Below are positions 10,005-21,120 of a DNA stretch of 64,000 bases, piece by piece. A program made the position numbers and the translations under genes. The stretch spans positions 160,060 to 224,059 of the forward strand of contig NW_027192201.1 of the NCBI RefSeq assembly GCF_041956535.1, given 5' to 3'. Source of the DNA: Calcarisporiella thermophila CBS 279.70 (lineage: Eukaryota; Calcarisporiellomycota). The stretch's first letter is position 1. The number at the start of each line of letters is the position of its first letter. The notes below the pieces were generated by a model. That model searched no databases. It saw nothing but the letters and a program-made list of their open reading frames with translations, and was not told the origin of the DNA.

Positions 10005-12657
10005 ATGATGCCCACTACTTTCACGAGGGTAGCTAAGGTTGGTGTGCCCCCCCTCCTCCCAAACAATGGCTCTGTGCAATGGTAACCTTTTATTTACCCC
10101 CTCTCTTCAACAGACCCTTGGCCCTGCGGTCTACAGCCGTATCTCCTCCCGCACGTTCGCTCAGACGGTGGGTGGTTCAGCACAGGTTCCCATGTCTAAT
10201 TTCGAGAAAGACAAGTACATTAACTACAAGCGCATTGAGGACAACCTTGCCATTGTCAAGAAGAGGTGAGGCATTCGAGGGTGATTTTTTTCCATTGCAG
10301 CATGAATTGAATTCTCCTTCCACGAAATTCATAGGTTAAACCGCCCCCTCACACTTTCAGAGAAGATTGTGTACGGACATTTGGATGACGCCCACAACCA
10401 AGACATTGAACGCGGAAAGTCCTACCTCAAGCTTCGTCCCGACCGAGTTGCATGCCAGGACGCTACGGCCCAGATGGCCCTTCTCCAATTCATGTCTGCA
10501 GGACTCCCCTCGGTTGCCGTCCCCACCACTGTGCACTGCGACCACTTGATTGAGGCCCAGGTTGGAAGCAGCCGCGATCTTGCGCGTGCTATCGATATCA
10601 ACAAGGAGGTGTACGATTTCCTGGCGACCTCGTGCGCCAAGTATGGAATCGGCTTCTGGAAGCCTGGATCGGGTATTATCCACCAGATCATCCTTGAGAA
10701 CTATGCCTTCCCCGGTGGTCTCATGATTGGTACCGACTCCCACACCCCCAATGCCGGTGGCCTTGGTATGGTGGCGGTGGGTGTTGGTGGTGCTGACGCG
10801 GTCGACGTGATGGCAGACATTCCTTGGGAGCTCAAGTGCCCTAAGGCCATTGGCGTCAAGTTGACCGGAAAGCTCTCCGGCTGGACTGCTCCTAAGGGTA
10901 AGTGATTTGGCCATGGCTAGCGTCGTCATGGAGGATGCTGATGGGCGCTTTTTATTAGACGTTATCCTGAAGGTGGCCGGTATTCTTACTGTCAAGGGTG
11001 GCACGGGTGCCATCGTTGAATACTTCGGTCCGGGTGTCGATTCGATCTCCTGCACCGGTATGGCTACCATCTGTAACATGGGTGCTGAGATCGGAGCCAC
11101 CACCTCGCTCTTCCCCTACAACAAGCGCATGGGCGACTACCTTCGCGCCACGAAGCGCCCCGAGATTGCTGCGTTCTCGGAGACCTTTGCCCACAACCTT
11201 CGCGCGGATGAGGGTGCCGAATACGATCAATTGATCGAGATCAATCTCTCGGAGCTCGAGCCCCACATCAACGGCCCATTCACCCCCGATCTGGCGACCC
11301 CTCTCAGCAAGTTCAAGAGTGCCGTGGAGAAGAACGACTGGCCAGCCGAGCTCAAGGTTGGACTGATCGGCTCGTGCACGGTGAGTGGCTATTGACCACG
11401 GAGTTCCCCCCAAGGTCCCTTTGGTCACTAACGTTAGGAAACTTGCCCCCCCCCCCCCTCCACCTGTAGAACTCGTCCTATGAGGATCTCTCCCGCTCCG
11501 CCAACATTGTCAGGCAGGCCCTCGACCGCGGACTCAAGGTCAAGTCGCAGTTCACCGTCACTCCCGGATCGGAGCAGGTGCGTGCCACGATCGAGCGCGA
11601 CGGCCAGCTCGAGACCTTCGAGAAGGCCGGCGGCATTGTGCTCGCAAACGCATGCGGCCCCTGCATCGGACAGTGGGACCGCCGCGACGTGAAGAAGGGC
11701 GAGAAGAACTCCATCATCACCTCCTACAACCGCAACTTCACTGGCCGTAATGACGCTAACCCCGCCACCCATGCCTTTGTCGCATCGCCCGACATCGTCA
11801 CCGCAATGGCCTTCTCGGGTGACCTCCGCTTCAATCCCCTGACGGACACCCTCATCGGCGCCGATGGCAAGCCATTCCGGTTCGAGGAGCCCACCGGAGA
11901 GGAACTTCCTCCCCGTGGCTTCGACCCCGGCCAGGACACCTACCAAGCGCCCCCCCAGGACCGCTCGTCGGTGCAGGTGGCCGTGTCCCCCACCTCCAAC
12001 CGTCTCCAGCTGCTCCAGCCCTTCGCCAAGTGGGACGGCAAGGACCCCAGCGACCTGCCTGTCCTGATCAAGGTCAAGGGCAAGTGCACCACCGACCACA
12101 TCTCCATGGCCGGCCCGTGGCTTAAGTACCGTGGCCATCTGGACAACATCAGCAACAATATGCTCATCGGTGCGGTGAACATCGAGAACGACGAGGCCAA
12201 CAAGATCAGGAACGTGTTCACGGGCGAGTATGGCGCCGTTCCCGCCGTGGCCCGTGACTACAAGAAGCGCGGGGTGCAGTGGGTCGTGATCGGCGACGAC
12301 AACTACGGTGAGGGCTCCTCTCGCGAGCATGCCGCCCTTGAGGTCCGTCACCTTGGCGGCATTGCCGTGGTCACCAAGTCATTTGCCCGTATCCACGAGA
12401 CCAACCTGAAGAAGCAGGGTGTGCTCCCGCTGACCTTTGCCAACCCGGCCGACTACGACAAGGTGGACCCCACCGACCGCGTGTCCGTGGTGGGACTGAA
12501 CGAGTTCGCCGAGGGCAAGCCGCTCACCCTCCGACTCAAGAAGCAGGATGGCCGCACCGTGGACATCCCCGTCAACCACACCATCAACAAGGGGCAGTTT
12601 GAGTGGTTCAAGGCCGGCAGCGCGCTCAACGCCATGGCCGAGAAGAACAAGGCATAA
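10005..12657 (+). CDS. ACO1: Aconitate hydratase, mitochondrial
   Basis: TCA-cycle enzyme interconverting citrate and isocitrate with a 4Fe-4S cluster, in the mitochondrial matrix. Five exons: 10005-10037, 10114-10265, 10335-10897, 10959-11380 and 11470-12657, 785 residues, all junctions in frame. The N-terminus ([20 protein letters not shown]) is a typical arginine-rich presequence. Cluster ligands are the Cys of [16 protein letters not shown], spanning the last intron, and the two Cys of [10 protein letters not shown]. Other signatures are [23 protein letters not shown] and, in the C-terminal swivel domain, [18 protein letters not shown]. Codons are GC-ending and strongly biased, consistent with high expression, which also produces long antisense open frames that are not genes. 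Intron 4 holds a C13 run (11446-11458). Confidence 0.98.
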
Positions 12658-13023
12658 ATATAGAGGGATTGAGAGTGGGAAGCAAGAAGGAAGGAAAGAA
12701 AGAAGAAAAAAAAGATATAATGTTTCATTTTTATATTATTCAGTGATATAGTTGTTGTATTATTTTCTCTTTAATTGTGAGTAGTTTGCATTCATTCGAT
12801 TCTCCTTTTTCTTTTTTTTTCTTTCGTATGGTAATAATATATAGGTTGAGGTATGATGTAATGTAGAGCGAGGGTTTCGGGAAGAAGGCTGATTGATATT
12901 GGGCAAAAAGATACATTTACTCTCATTCCGTAATATACATCGAACACTAAAAGAACAAGTCCGGGAATGACACTAGAAAGACAAACAAATCTACTCGGCA
13001 CCGAAAGCGCGCGCGCCCATCCT
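12658..13023. other. Convergent 3' region of aconitase and expansin-like gene
   Basis: 366 bp between converging stop codons. AT-rich with T and A runs and short purine-rich stretches (12680-12712). Nothing gene-like seen; it should contain both 3' UTRs. Confidence 0.5.
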
Positions 13024-13848
13024 CTAGCTGAATGACCACGAGATGGGGACCCGGCCTTGGGCGGCATCGGCGATCTTGTTGAAGGCAGCCGGAGAGAGAT
13101 CCAGGTCTCCGGATTTGCATCCCGGACACTTGTCGACAATCGTCACGGTGACGGAGCCCTTGGGGCCTTTGACGGTGGCGCGCTTACCGCACACGGGCGA
13201 GTTGTTGTTGCCGCCTCCGAACTGAGGAGCGTTGAGAGCCGCAACCAATTCCTTGTCGTTGTTGGTTTTTCCGCAAGCCCCGAGACCGACGTTATAGAAA
13301 GTACCGTCGCCGCTGAACTGGCCGCCGCTGGGCTTGCCGTTGGCCTTGTTTTTGCCCTTGCCGGCCGCGTTGTCCTCGGCGCCATCCTTGGGCTTCTGCT
13401 TGTTCCCCTTTGCCTGCTCTTTGCCGGTCTGGGGATCAGAATTGCCCTTATTCTTGCCGCCGTTGGTAGCGTTATTGCCCTTGTTTTTCTTCTTGGTTTC
13501 GGCATTCTGGGCCTTGTTCTTCTGCTTTTCGTTCTTGGGCTTCTTCTGCTGCTTCTCCTGGGCGTTAGGATTCTTCTCATCGTCGGCCTTCTTAGCGCGC
13601 TTTTCCAAGAAGAGAGCCTCCTCCTGAGGCGCGGCAGGGATGCCGTTCACATCAGAAACAAGATTCTTTTCCAATTCCCGTCGAACAATGGCCGCGATGG
13701 CTTGTCGGACCTGCCGACGCACAATCTCAGCGAAAGCTTCGCGCTCGGAGAGCGCGAGGTCTTGGGCGACGGGACGGATGGGAGCGGCCTGGACGGCGAA
13801 GAGCGAGAGAGCAAGAAGCAAGAAGAGAGAGAAAAGGTTGGAGTTCAT
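13024..13848 (-). CDS. Secreted expansin/RlpA-like (double-psi beta-barrel) protein
   Basis: Single exon, 274 residues, from the ATG at 13848. I chose this start because it gives a clean signal peptide (LFSLFLLLALSLFAVQAAP); the open frame continues upstream but that part reads as 5' leader. After an Arg/Ala-rich helix (residues about 35-60) comes a dibasic EKRAKK, a possible Kex2-type site, then about 85 residues of Lys/Asn/Gln-rich low complexity. The last 95 residues form a cysteine-containing DPBB domain: GDGTFYNVGLGACG, then SPVCGKRATVKG, VTIVDKCPGCKSGDLDLS and PISWSF. The family includes fungal expansin-like and barwin-like proteins that loosen or bind cell-wall polysaccharides. Substrate and activity cannot be read from sequence. 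Divergent from the DENND11-like gene. Confidence 0.85.
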   Translation of the reverse strand: MNSNLFSLFLLLALSLFAVQAAPIRPVAQDLALSEREAFAEIVRRQVRQAIAAIVRRELEKNLVSDVNGIPAAPQEEALFLEKRAKKADDEKNPNAQEKQQKKPKNEKQKNKAQNAETKKKNKGNNATNGGKNKGNSDPQTGKEQAKGNKQKPKDGAEDNAAGKGKNKANGKPSGGQFSGDGTFYNVGLGACGKTNNDKELVAALNAPQFGGGNNNSPVCGKRATVKGPKGSVTVTIVDKCPGCKSGDLDLSPAAFNKIADAAQGRVPISWSFS

Positions 13849-14175
13849 ATTCAAGATGGATTTTGTGTATGAAAGAGGGGAATGGTGATGGAAATAATCG
13901 GATGAGAATTCTAGAAAGCTCTTGCCAGAAGAGTGAGAGAGTAGTAGAGGATAGGGGAGCAGACGCGGGTGTAGAGAAGCGGGATTCTTAGCCAGAAGAA
14001 CCGTAGGAGTAACCGTAGCCAGACGGGATGAGGCGAGAGAAAGCTGGGAAAGAGAGGGAGGGAGGGTAGGTCTTGGGTGCAAGCGGGCGGGACTGGGCGG
14101 CCCGGCAGATATATATAACCTGGCGTTGCAGCTGCGAGCACAACTCTAATTTCCAAGCAAGCGGTGGAACCTTAA

Positions 14176-14190
14176 GCTGGCGAATCAGCG
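14176..14190. repeat. 15-bp direct repeat, copy 1
   Basis: GCTGGCGAATCAGCG, identical to 14345-14359. The element has short inverted ends (GCTG..CAGC). Confidence 0.6.
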
Positions 14191-14344
14191 CCGCGTTTCA
14201 TATCAATACTTCAGATTGTCTCGTTTTCATCGCCGCTTTTTCTCACCCCTTGGCCGAATGAGGCCGGCCGGCCGCGCTTCGAGAAAAATCGGCTTTCTAT
14301 TTCGCGCGGCCGCTCCATTGGTGCCGGGATTTGATACTCCGTGC

Positions 14345-14359
14345 GCTGGCGAATCAGCG
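14345..14359. repeat. 15-bp direct repeat, copy 2
   Basis: GCTGGCGAATCAGCG, exact match to the copy 169 bp to the left. It lies about 500 bp from either start codon. Confidence 0.6.
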
Positions 14360-14890
14360 TGGCGGCACACGCCGGGAACCTCTACAGCGGGGACTGAGCT
14401 CGTGCGAAAAAGTCCTCCAAGCTCTAAATTAAGGGGGCGTGAATTCATCCTTAAGGAAGGGCGGCTTAGACGCAGTGACATGGCTCACCGAAATCTCCCT
14501 ATTCGCTGCTGGGCCCCTTGCCACACTCTTACTGCATCGCGTAAGGAGAATGGCTGAGCTCGAATGCATCACGAAATCGAAGATGCAGCTCGGCTCTGAT
14601 GGCAGCTCAATAACCAACTGAGAATGCACTCCCGCGTGAAGACTGGATACCGCACAGTCACTTTCACGGCCCAGTATAATGACCAAGTTAAGACGAAGTT
14701 AGATTCAGAAACTTGGCTTCAGAGTTCCAACCCTCCAATCAATTAGAAGAAATCAGAGCCTATCCCCTAAATTTCACCCAGCAATCTCCCTTTTCTCCAT
14801 TATGAAAACGTGACGTCTTTTCAGAGGTATCGGAATTAATACTCACCTTTCGCGTTCCCAATTTATCAAAAGGAGCAGATATTTAGTAGA

Positions 14891-16833
14891 ATGGCTCAAG
14901 ACCCCTCGCTGAACACAGACGCTTCCGAGACGGGCGTCGACTCCTCCGAAATTTTGCACAAAGGCGATGAGCGAAATCGGCTAAAGCGACCCAATGTTGC
15001 AAATGAAGAACAAAGTAGTACTAAGGTGTCCTCGGATGTAGTGGCGGTTTTTGTGTCGAAATTTGACACGAACAAGGGCAACATCGTCGAATGGCAATAC
15101 CCTGCTGGTAAGCACCAGAAACAGCCACATTGAGATGGGATGCTTTCAGGCTGATTGAGATTCTTGCGCCTGATATTAGATGTGGATTTAAGTGGCATTG
15201 AATTCAAGTCCCTACCTAGTGGATTACATGCTATCGACACTGATATCATGTAAGCAACTTAGCCCAATGTCCTGTAGCTGAATCATGGATGTAATCTTTC
15301 ATTCATAGCTACTTCATCCAGGCACCGTACGTCGGCATCTGTGCATTTCAAAACCAGCCCATCCAAGAGGAGCGTGGCGCACGGATGCGCTCTGTCGGTT
15401 TGCTGGTTCAGCCCACCTCTGCATCTGCCTGTGGAGATGTGTGGAGACATTTAGATTTCTTAAAGGCTCAAATACCTAAACTTGTCAAGGTTGATAAGCT
15501 CGACTCGCGACCTTTAGAGGAGTATTACACGAGGCATCGATTGAATATTGCGGAGGAATCATCATTCAATAAGGAACCACAAGAGGACACGGTGGATAAA
15601 CAAAGCATCGCCTCGGAAATAAAAAACTTTTTCACGATGGTAAGAGCAGCTCTCTTTTCTCCACTCAATAACCTGAGCTATATTCCTGTACTTTCGTCCA
15701 GCCCTCCCATCCTGCACACCAGTTCAGCAAGCTGGTCCACGCGATGGGTCCCTCCATTTTTTCTCTGTGGAAAGCGGTCTTGCTGCAAAAAAAAATCATA
15801 TTCTACACGACACCTCCTCTCGAAGATGCTTGCCATTACGGTATGATACTTGACCTTTTTTTTTATTGTTCATCCTCTTCGTCGCATCCATGCCAACCTT
15901 CCGTTTTGCATTCTAGTATATGGCACGTCCCTCCTGGCTACTGAATCCCATAACGATCGCCTGATATCCAATATTCGAGAGAAAATCAAACTCATCTTTA
16001 CCGTCACCGTCAATGAAATCGAATTCCTGTCCGCTACGGAGCACGGATATGCCGCCTGTATGTACAGTATTGCATCTTTTCCCTCTAACTCACTCCACAA
16101 CTCTTGATTCCGTCTTTAATTAGGCACCAGTGACAAAATTTATCACCTCAAATCTCAGATCTATGACTTATGTGTGAATCTCCCCACATCACCCGCCTCT
16201 GGCCCCGAGCTGGTGTTCAGCCCCAGCATGCACCATCTAAATCTTAACTGGCTTAATGTAGGCGACATTCAGCGCTACAACGAGCTACGTGAAATACTCG
16301 AAGAAACTCGCTCTAACCCCGGAATTCAAAAGAAGGGGCTTGCGCCCAAATTGCAGAGAGCCTTGATGAAGGGGTGGCGGTGGTGGTGGGGGATAGAAGA
16401 GACTTCCCAAGGTAGCGAAAATAATAAGAAGGAAGAACGACAACCACTGTTGGAGCAAGATGGAGAATCCTCCCCCGATAAAGCCAAAGGAGAAACTCTA
16501 GACAGAACGATGGAAGAAAATCTTATCCACTTCTTCCTGGATCTGAATACCCAGCTTCTCACCAAGCTACAAAATTGGGTGGATGAAACTCTGGAGTCTG
16601 AGCCGAACGAGTCCATTCTCTATCTACGATCCGACCAGGTTCGAGACCTAGGCCTTGACCCTTGGCATGATCGCACCTTCCTCACCGAGTTGTCTCAAAC
16701 CTACTTTAAGAAGAAAATCATGGTAACGGATCAGAGCTGGTGGTCTCGTTTGAGGGATGAGTGCATAGTCGCACTATGGTGGATGCTCGAATACATGCAC
16801 AGCTACTTTGGAACCGGTGCTATACAAATTTAG
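14891..16833 (+). CDS. DENND11: DENN-domain protein, DENND11/LCHN homologue
   Basis: Six exons (14891-15107, 15180-15249, 15309-15639, 15702-15840, 15917-16057, 16124-16833), 535 residues, all phases consistent. Matches to the human LCHN/DENND11 pattern run through the protein: VVAVFVSKFDTNKGNIVEW, DLSGIEFKSLPSG, DIIYFIQAPYVGICAF, ERGARMRSVGLLV, QFSKLVHAMGPSIFSLWK, a YGTS..ATES block, EFLSATEHGYAACTSDKIY, and near the C-terminus VRDLGLDPWHDRTFL, like the human MGLDPQGDRSFL. A charged, lysine/glutamate-rich insertion of about 40 residues lies before the C-terminal block. DENN proteins are usually Rab GTPase exchange factors in membrane traffic; the GTPase partner here is unknown. Confidence 0.85.
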
Positions 16834-17107
16834 AAAAAAAGGGATTTGCCTTTTTGAGATAAGGGCCATTTCCATTTGACTGTTCTTTATTTTTGATGTC
16901 ACTTAGTGTAAAGCCAAGATATATATATAAATCACTCTAAAATATACAAACAAAACTAAGGTAAAGAAGAGGGTAAGCCCTGAGGTTATAGAAATGGTAG
17001 AGTCCGAGAGCGCTTCGAGTATCTTTCAAAATATATAAATAGTCTTTACGAGGGTGGGAGGAGGGGGGGGTACAGATCCCTATACAAAATCTTGCACTAC
17101 ATCAAGT

Positions 17108-18004
17108 TTACAGGCGTTGGGCAACTACAACCGAATTCACGACATTGGTGTGAGGATGCACGACAAGCAGAGTTCGAAAATGGGTTTCTAGATCTTCCGG
17201 TTCTACGACCGGGTAGAGAAGAGTTCTCAGCCCGTGCGCGCTCCTAAGCAATACATAGGTTCCAGAACGTGTACACTGCGACAAATGCTCCACAAATCGC
17301 CGCTTTTCTTCTCGCGTCTTCCCGACTAGTGCCGCCAAAATCACCAAATCGGCGTCGCGTAAATCCTCGTAATCCAATGCATCTGCATTGTGGAAGTTCA
17401 TTTCCTGGACCCCTATGCTCTGCGCAACCCCAGCTCCCAGTTTGCAGGCCTCCGAATCCAGATCCACGTTATCGACACGGATATCTGGAAAATGTTTCTG
17501 CAGCAGGATGGACGTGAGTGGCAGTGGCCCTGAGCCAATGAACACGGCCCGCCTCCAGCGTGTGACTCTGTCCCCTGCTACGGCTTCAAGGGCATGGACC
17601 TCCATGCGCGTTAAATCGACGTAGTTACCATAGTACGGAAACTCCTCCACCCCACTCCCATCGCATATCCTCCGTGCCCAGTGCCGTTCCAGGCGGAACT
17701 CACCTTCCGAACAGAGAGGCTGCAGTTTTTTGGTCAGGACATGAAAGAGCGGCTCCTTGATGAGCTGACGCGTGAGAGGGTACGGGCGGATACAAAATGT
17801 GACCAGCTGAGTAAACAGCGCGTTGACAACCTCGCAGGGCTCAAGCGATGACTGTCGCGCTAGTTCACTATGCACATGTTCAATCTCATGGAGAAGAGCG
17901 GCAACCTGTTTCTGCTGCTCATCATGGGCTGTGGGCGCATCTTTTTGGAGGGGTGGGAAGGAGAAGATGGAGGTGGGAACATCGAGGATGGTGGGGTGAG
18001 TCAT
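17108..18004 (-). CDS. Nicotianamine synthase-like aminopropyltransferase
   Basis: Intronless, 298 residues, ATG at 18004. Nicotianamine synthases condense S-adenosylmethionine aminopropyl groups into the metal chelator nicotianamine, used in iron, zinc and nickel handling. Family signatures: N-terminal EVVNALFTQLV, YYGNYVDLTRMEVHAL, the SAM-binding strand-turn AVFIGSGPLPLTSILL, VDNVDLDSEACKLGAG, then DLVILAALVG, and the C-terminal LLRSAHGLRTLLYPVVEPED and VVHPHTNVVNSVVVAQ. The length fits the plant and fungal enzymes. Most neighbours have many introns, so the uninterrupted frame stands out. I am confident of the family; the real product could be nicotianamine or a related opine-like chelator. 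Confidence 0.87.
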   Translation of the reverse strand: MTHPTILDVPTSIFSFPPLQKDAPTAHDEQQKQVAALLHEIEHVHSELARQSSLEPCEVVNALFTQLVTFCIRPYPLTRQLIKEPLFHVLTKKLQPLCSEGEFRLERHWARRICDGSGVEEFPYYGNYVDLTRMEVHALEAVAGDRVTRWRRAVFIGSGPLPLTSILLQKHFPDIRVDNVDLDSEACKLGAGVAQSIGVQEMNFHNADALDYEDLRDADLVILAALVGKTREEKRRFVEHLSQCTRSGTYVLLRSAHGLRTLLYPVVEPEDLETHFRTLLVVHPHTNVVNSVVVAQRL

Positions 18005-20047
18005 AGTGTATAATTCGGGATCTTGTCCCTTTTCTACTAGCCGCGGAGTAGAGGATGAATTAGAGAAGGGGGAATGGGAATACTCTTTTTATAGAATTAA
18101 TAGAAAAAAAAATCAAGAAAAATCAAAATTAAACAATTAGAGGTCCGAAATTGGTCAGTGACAAGCGCAGGGTTGCGGAATTTCCTAAGGAAATAATCTT
18201 CTAATGACTAGCAAAGATGAAAGATTGCCTTAGCAAGGGAAAGGGGGAGAACTCAAATGGGCAGTTTGCATGGGCGGAACAAATAGATCGATGAAGATGA
18301 TGGCGGGTGGAGATGCTGAATAAAAAAAGTGGAATGATTTTATTTTTTAGCACGCACCGAGCCATATGAATCAAACTTATTCTCCATTATCAAATCCCCA
18401 TCAGCATCAAGTCATCGGAACCCAAATAGGGCCGATTTTCATTCCCCCGCGTATTACAAGCAAGATCCACACCTGACCCTCCACCATGCTTCCAATCTCA
18501 AATCTTCAAAGCACACTGAGAAAGCAATTTCACTTCTCGTGGTGTTTTCCCCGGCCGCAGAAAAAGAAAACAAAGCCATGATGAGCCGATTGTGGGCGAG
18601 CATTGCCAATGCAAGTCATGGATCGTTTATTTCGTTGTTTTGAATTCATCATGGTAGGGGAGGGAAAGCAGCACGCCTACGCTGCTTTTTATTATCACCA
18701 AGCCATGCCACAGCTCATTTTCCCCCTCATCATGCGGGAAGGCACTCAGATCAGAGACAGCTGCACCACCTCTGTTTTCCTAGCGAGTTTTTTCAAGGAA
18801 GAGCCACATCTCTCCTCAAGTTTTGTGCAAGTTTTCCGCGCAGATTGCTCCAATGTAGGCTCGGTTCCACTAATGCGCGGCTGAACTTGGCTTGTTCTAG
18901 TCCGATCGGAAGCACCTTTGATCTCTTCGAACCCAAAAACATTAAAATAGGAGATGCAGATGTAGGTTGTGTATTCATAATATACACCCAATAGGATGAC
19001 TCGAGCTTGTACCATCCATCTCGCCTCTCTATGCTTCGATATGGCATTTATTATCGACTTTTTTGTAGACGTGGTGTAGCATCACTGCGTATTGTGCTTA
19101 TGGTGAAGCTTTACGATCCGAGATAACCTTCGTGGTCCTCATTACTAGCACCCTTCCATCAAGATTTTCAATGTGCAATTTTCCGAAAATAGAAAATTCT
19201 CGGCAGATCGTTTAGCTCCCTCAGGAGAGTATGGACCGCCCATCGGAGATAGCCATGGTATGCACGCCCCATAAACTAACGCGTATAGCAAGCGCTCTAG
19301 ATGTAGGCCGACACAAGGGTCCGTTTGTAAGTGGTAATACTTTGGATCCGTGGTAGAACAATCATTTGGAGAATGTAGAGTATATCCTAAGAATTATTAA
19401 TCGAGATGAGTTAAAAAAAACTTGGATAAAGCAAAGTATCTAGTGGCAGAATTGCATGAGACACTTCAATTAGGATCTAATGTGGTTAGTAAATACGGAT
19501 CTACTAGTTTGACAATTTCACTGATGGCCATCAAGGCCATCCAATTTAAAATTCCGAGAAGAAGTCATCGAACAAAGATAACCACAATTAGTATCCCAAG
19601 AGAAAAATGTAATAAACTACAGCGGCTGGGATGTGAAAATTGGCTCCACACTCAAAGATCCACTCAAACTTATCCCTCCAGCTAATATCTATGTAGCTAG
19701 GTCCTCTATATAGACTGGGGTAGGATGATAGACCTAAATTTTGGTATTGTTGCCATTAGATCCACGGGAATAATATTCAGAGAGACATTCAGGTAAACTA
19801 GTGGGTTAATTTTATATTATCTCTGCCATTATATTCTGTACTGTATACCATCAAATGTTTGTTTAGGGCAATATTCGATTCAAAGCACGAATATAAGGGA
19901 AAATGATGAAAGACATGCGAAACCCCCTCTCATTATCGCGTGTATACTGTGAGAGGAAGCTCATTTTCATAAGGTTTCTAGTGTGGTCGAAAACGCAAGC
20001 TTTTTTGGATACCCATTATCTCAATATATGTTTTTTCCAAAGTGCAC
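18005..20047. other. 2-kb intergenic stretch without recognisable gene
   Basis: Between the divergent nicotianamine synthase-like and phytol-kinase-like genes. Open frames here are short (under 95 codons), overlap one another and show no domain or coherent splice pattern. No tRNA or obvious repeat seen. It must contain the two promoters; the rest is unexplained. Confidence 0.45.
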
Positions 20048-20857
20048 ATGGTTAGGCACGTCCAATCAGAATTCAACATCATGGGAAAAAATTTTGGTGT
20101 ATTGTTTCCTCAGGTACTTTCATTTTCAACTCTACCAAGAAATAGTAGCATCCTTGAAGGGCATCCTATCGCTCCAATGTCCATTTCAGCCCATGATACC
20201 AATGCTCTTGTAATCTCATATATATACGCTACATCACTTCTCATCACAGGGGAGCTGCTCTACCGATTTCTTCGCTGGCCGCGGTGGATCACGCGCAAGT
20301 TTGTGCATATCTTTGCGGGTCTATGGGTCTGGTTCTGCATCATGGCCTTTGAATCCAAGCTCATCGGCCTAATTCCCTTCATAACATTTATACCCATGAA
20401 TCTCTTTCTGGTTTACGTGTCGATATTCCGCAGTATTGGCTCCAAAGATCGAAATTTTGGCACTGTTTATTTCGCAATCTCAATTGCATCTCTGCTCTAC
20501 TTCTTCCAGGACCGACAACATCTGGCCATGGTTGGAATTATGGATATGACCTTGGGCGATGCGGTAGCTTGCTTGGTCGGGACCAGTGTGAAAGCTTGGA
20601 GAGCGAAGAAATATGAGAAAAAGGAGACGAAGGGAAAAACTCTGGTTGGATCCTTGGCGTGTGCGGTGGCGTGTTTTTGGGCGAGCATGTTCACGCTCTG
20701 GGCAATGCACTATCCGGGCGGTGCGTGGTCATATCTTTTGCTGAGCGTGGTGAGCATGCTGGTAGGAACAATTGTAGAAGCTTGCTCCCCTCCCGGGATG
20801 GATAATTTGTTCATGCCTATCCTGGTAACCACCAGCTTATGGCTACTCGGTTTTTGA
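20048..20857 (+). CDS. Phytol kinase/dolichol kinase-like integral membrane protein
   Basis: Multi-spanning membrane protein of the CTP-dependent polyprenol kinase/CDP-diglyceride synthase-like superfamily, closest in pattern to phytol (VTE5) and dolichol (SEC59) kinases. Diagnostic stretches are WITRKFVHIFAGLWVWF (family R-K-x-x-H-I), MDMTLGDAVACLVGTS, KGKTLVGSLACAVACF (family K-S-x-x-G-S) and a final IVEACSPPGMDNLFMPI. About seven hydrophobic segments follow residue 45. The start is uncertain: ATGs at 20048, 20081 and 20177 are in frame, and the last, MSISAHDTNALVISYIY, would still keep every conserved part. The substrate may be dolichol, farnesol or another long-chain alcohol; sequence does not say. 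Confidence 0.75.
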   Translation: MVRHVQSEFNIMGKNFGVLFPQVLSFSTLPRNSSILEGHPIAPMSISAHDTNALVISYIYATSLLITGELLYRFLRWPRWITRKFVHIFAGLWVWFCIMAFESKLIGLIPFITFIPMNLFLVYVSIFRSIGSKDRNFGTVYFAISIASLLYFFQDRQHLAMVGIMDMTLGDAVACLVGTSVKAWRAKKYEKKETKGKTLVGSLACAVACFWASMFTLWAMHYPGGAWSYLLLSVVSMLVGTIVEACSPPGMDNLFMPILVTTSLWLLGF

Positions 20858-21120
20858 AGAAATAAACAGGCCCTTTCTGGTGTTGGTTATCCCTTGTCCT
20901 CTCGCGGAAATGCCGTTTAGAGGATAGAAGAAATCGCGACCCGATTTTATGGTAGTTTTTTCATTATTCACTTCTTAGATTGAAACATTTGTGACGGGTA
21001 TGTGTTGATTGGCTTTTTGAAGTAAACAAACGTGACCGTCTATCGGACCCAAAGGACAAGCGAAACCCTCGAACTCATACCTAGTTGCTTTTGCTTCATT
21101 CTTCCATACACACTCCAACC

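Larger units (their letters stand above)
13849..14890. other. Divergent intergenic region, expansin-like / DENND11-like
   Basis: About 1.04 kb, unusually GC-rich in its middle (GGCCGGCCGGCCGCGC near 14262-14277). It contains two exact copies of a 15-bp element (separate entries). No coding signal recognised; it presumably holds both promoters and a long 5' leader for the secreted protein. Confidence 0.5.

Noticed and set aside
11434-12351. Long antisense open frame (305 codons) opposite aconitase exon 5
   Set aside because: It mirrors the strongly GC3-biased aconitase codons, has a Val/Gly/Leu-rich meaningless sequence and no domain; the sense strand is certain.
13057-13872. 271-codon plus-strand frame opposite the expansin-like gene, very hydrophobic
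   Set aside because: It is the reverse reading of the Lys/Asn/Gln-rich arm, which yields Leu/Phe/Val runs; the minus strand has a signal peptide and a recognisable domain.
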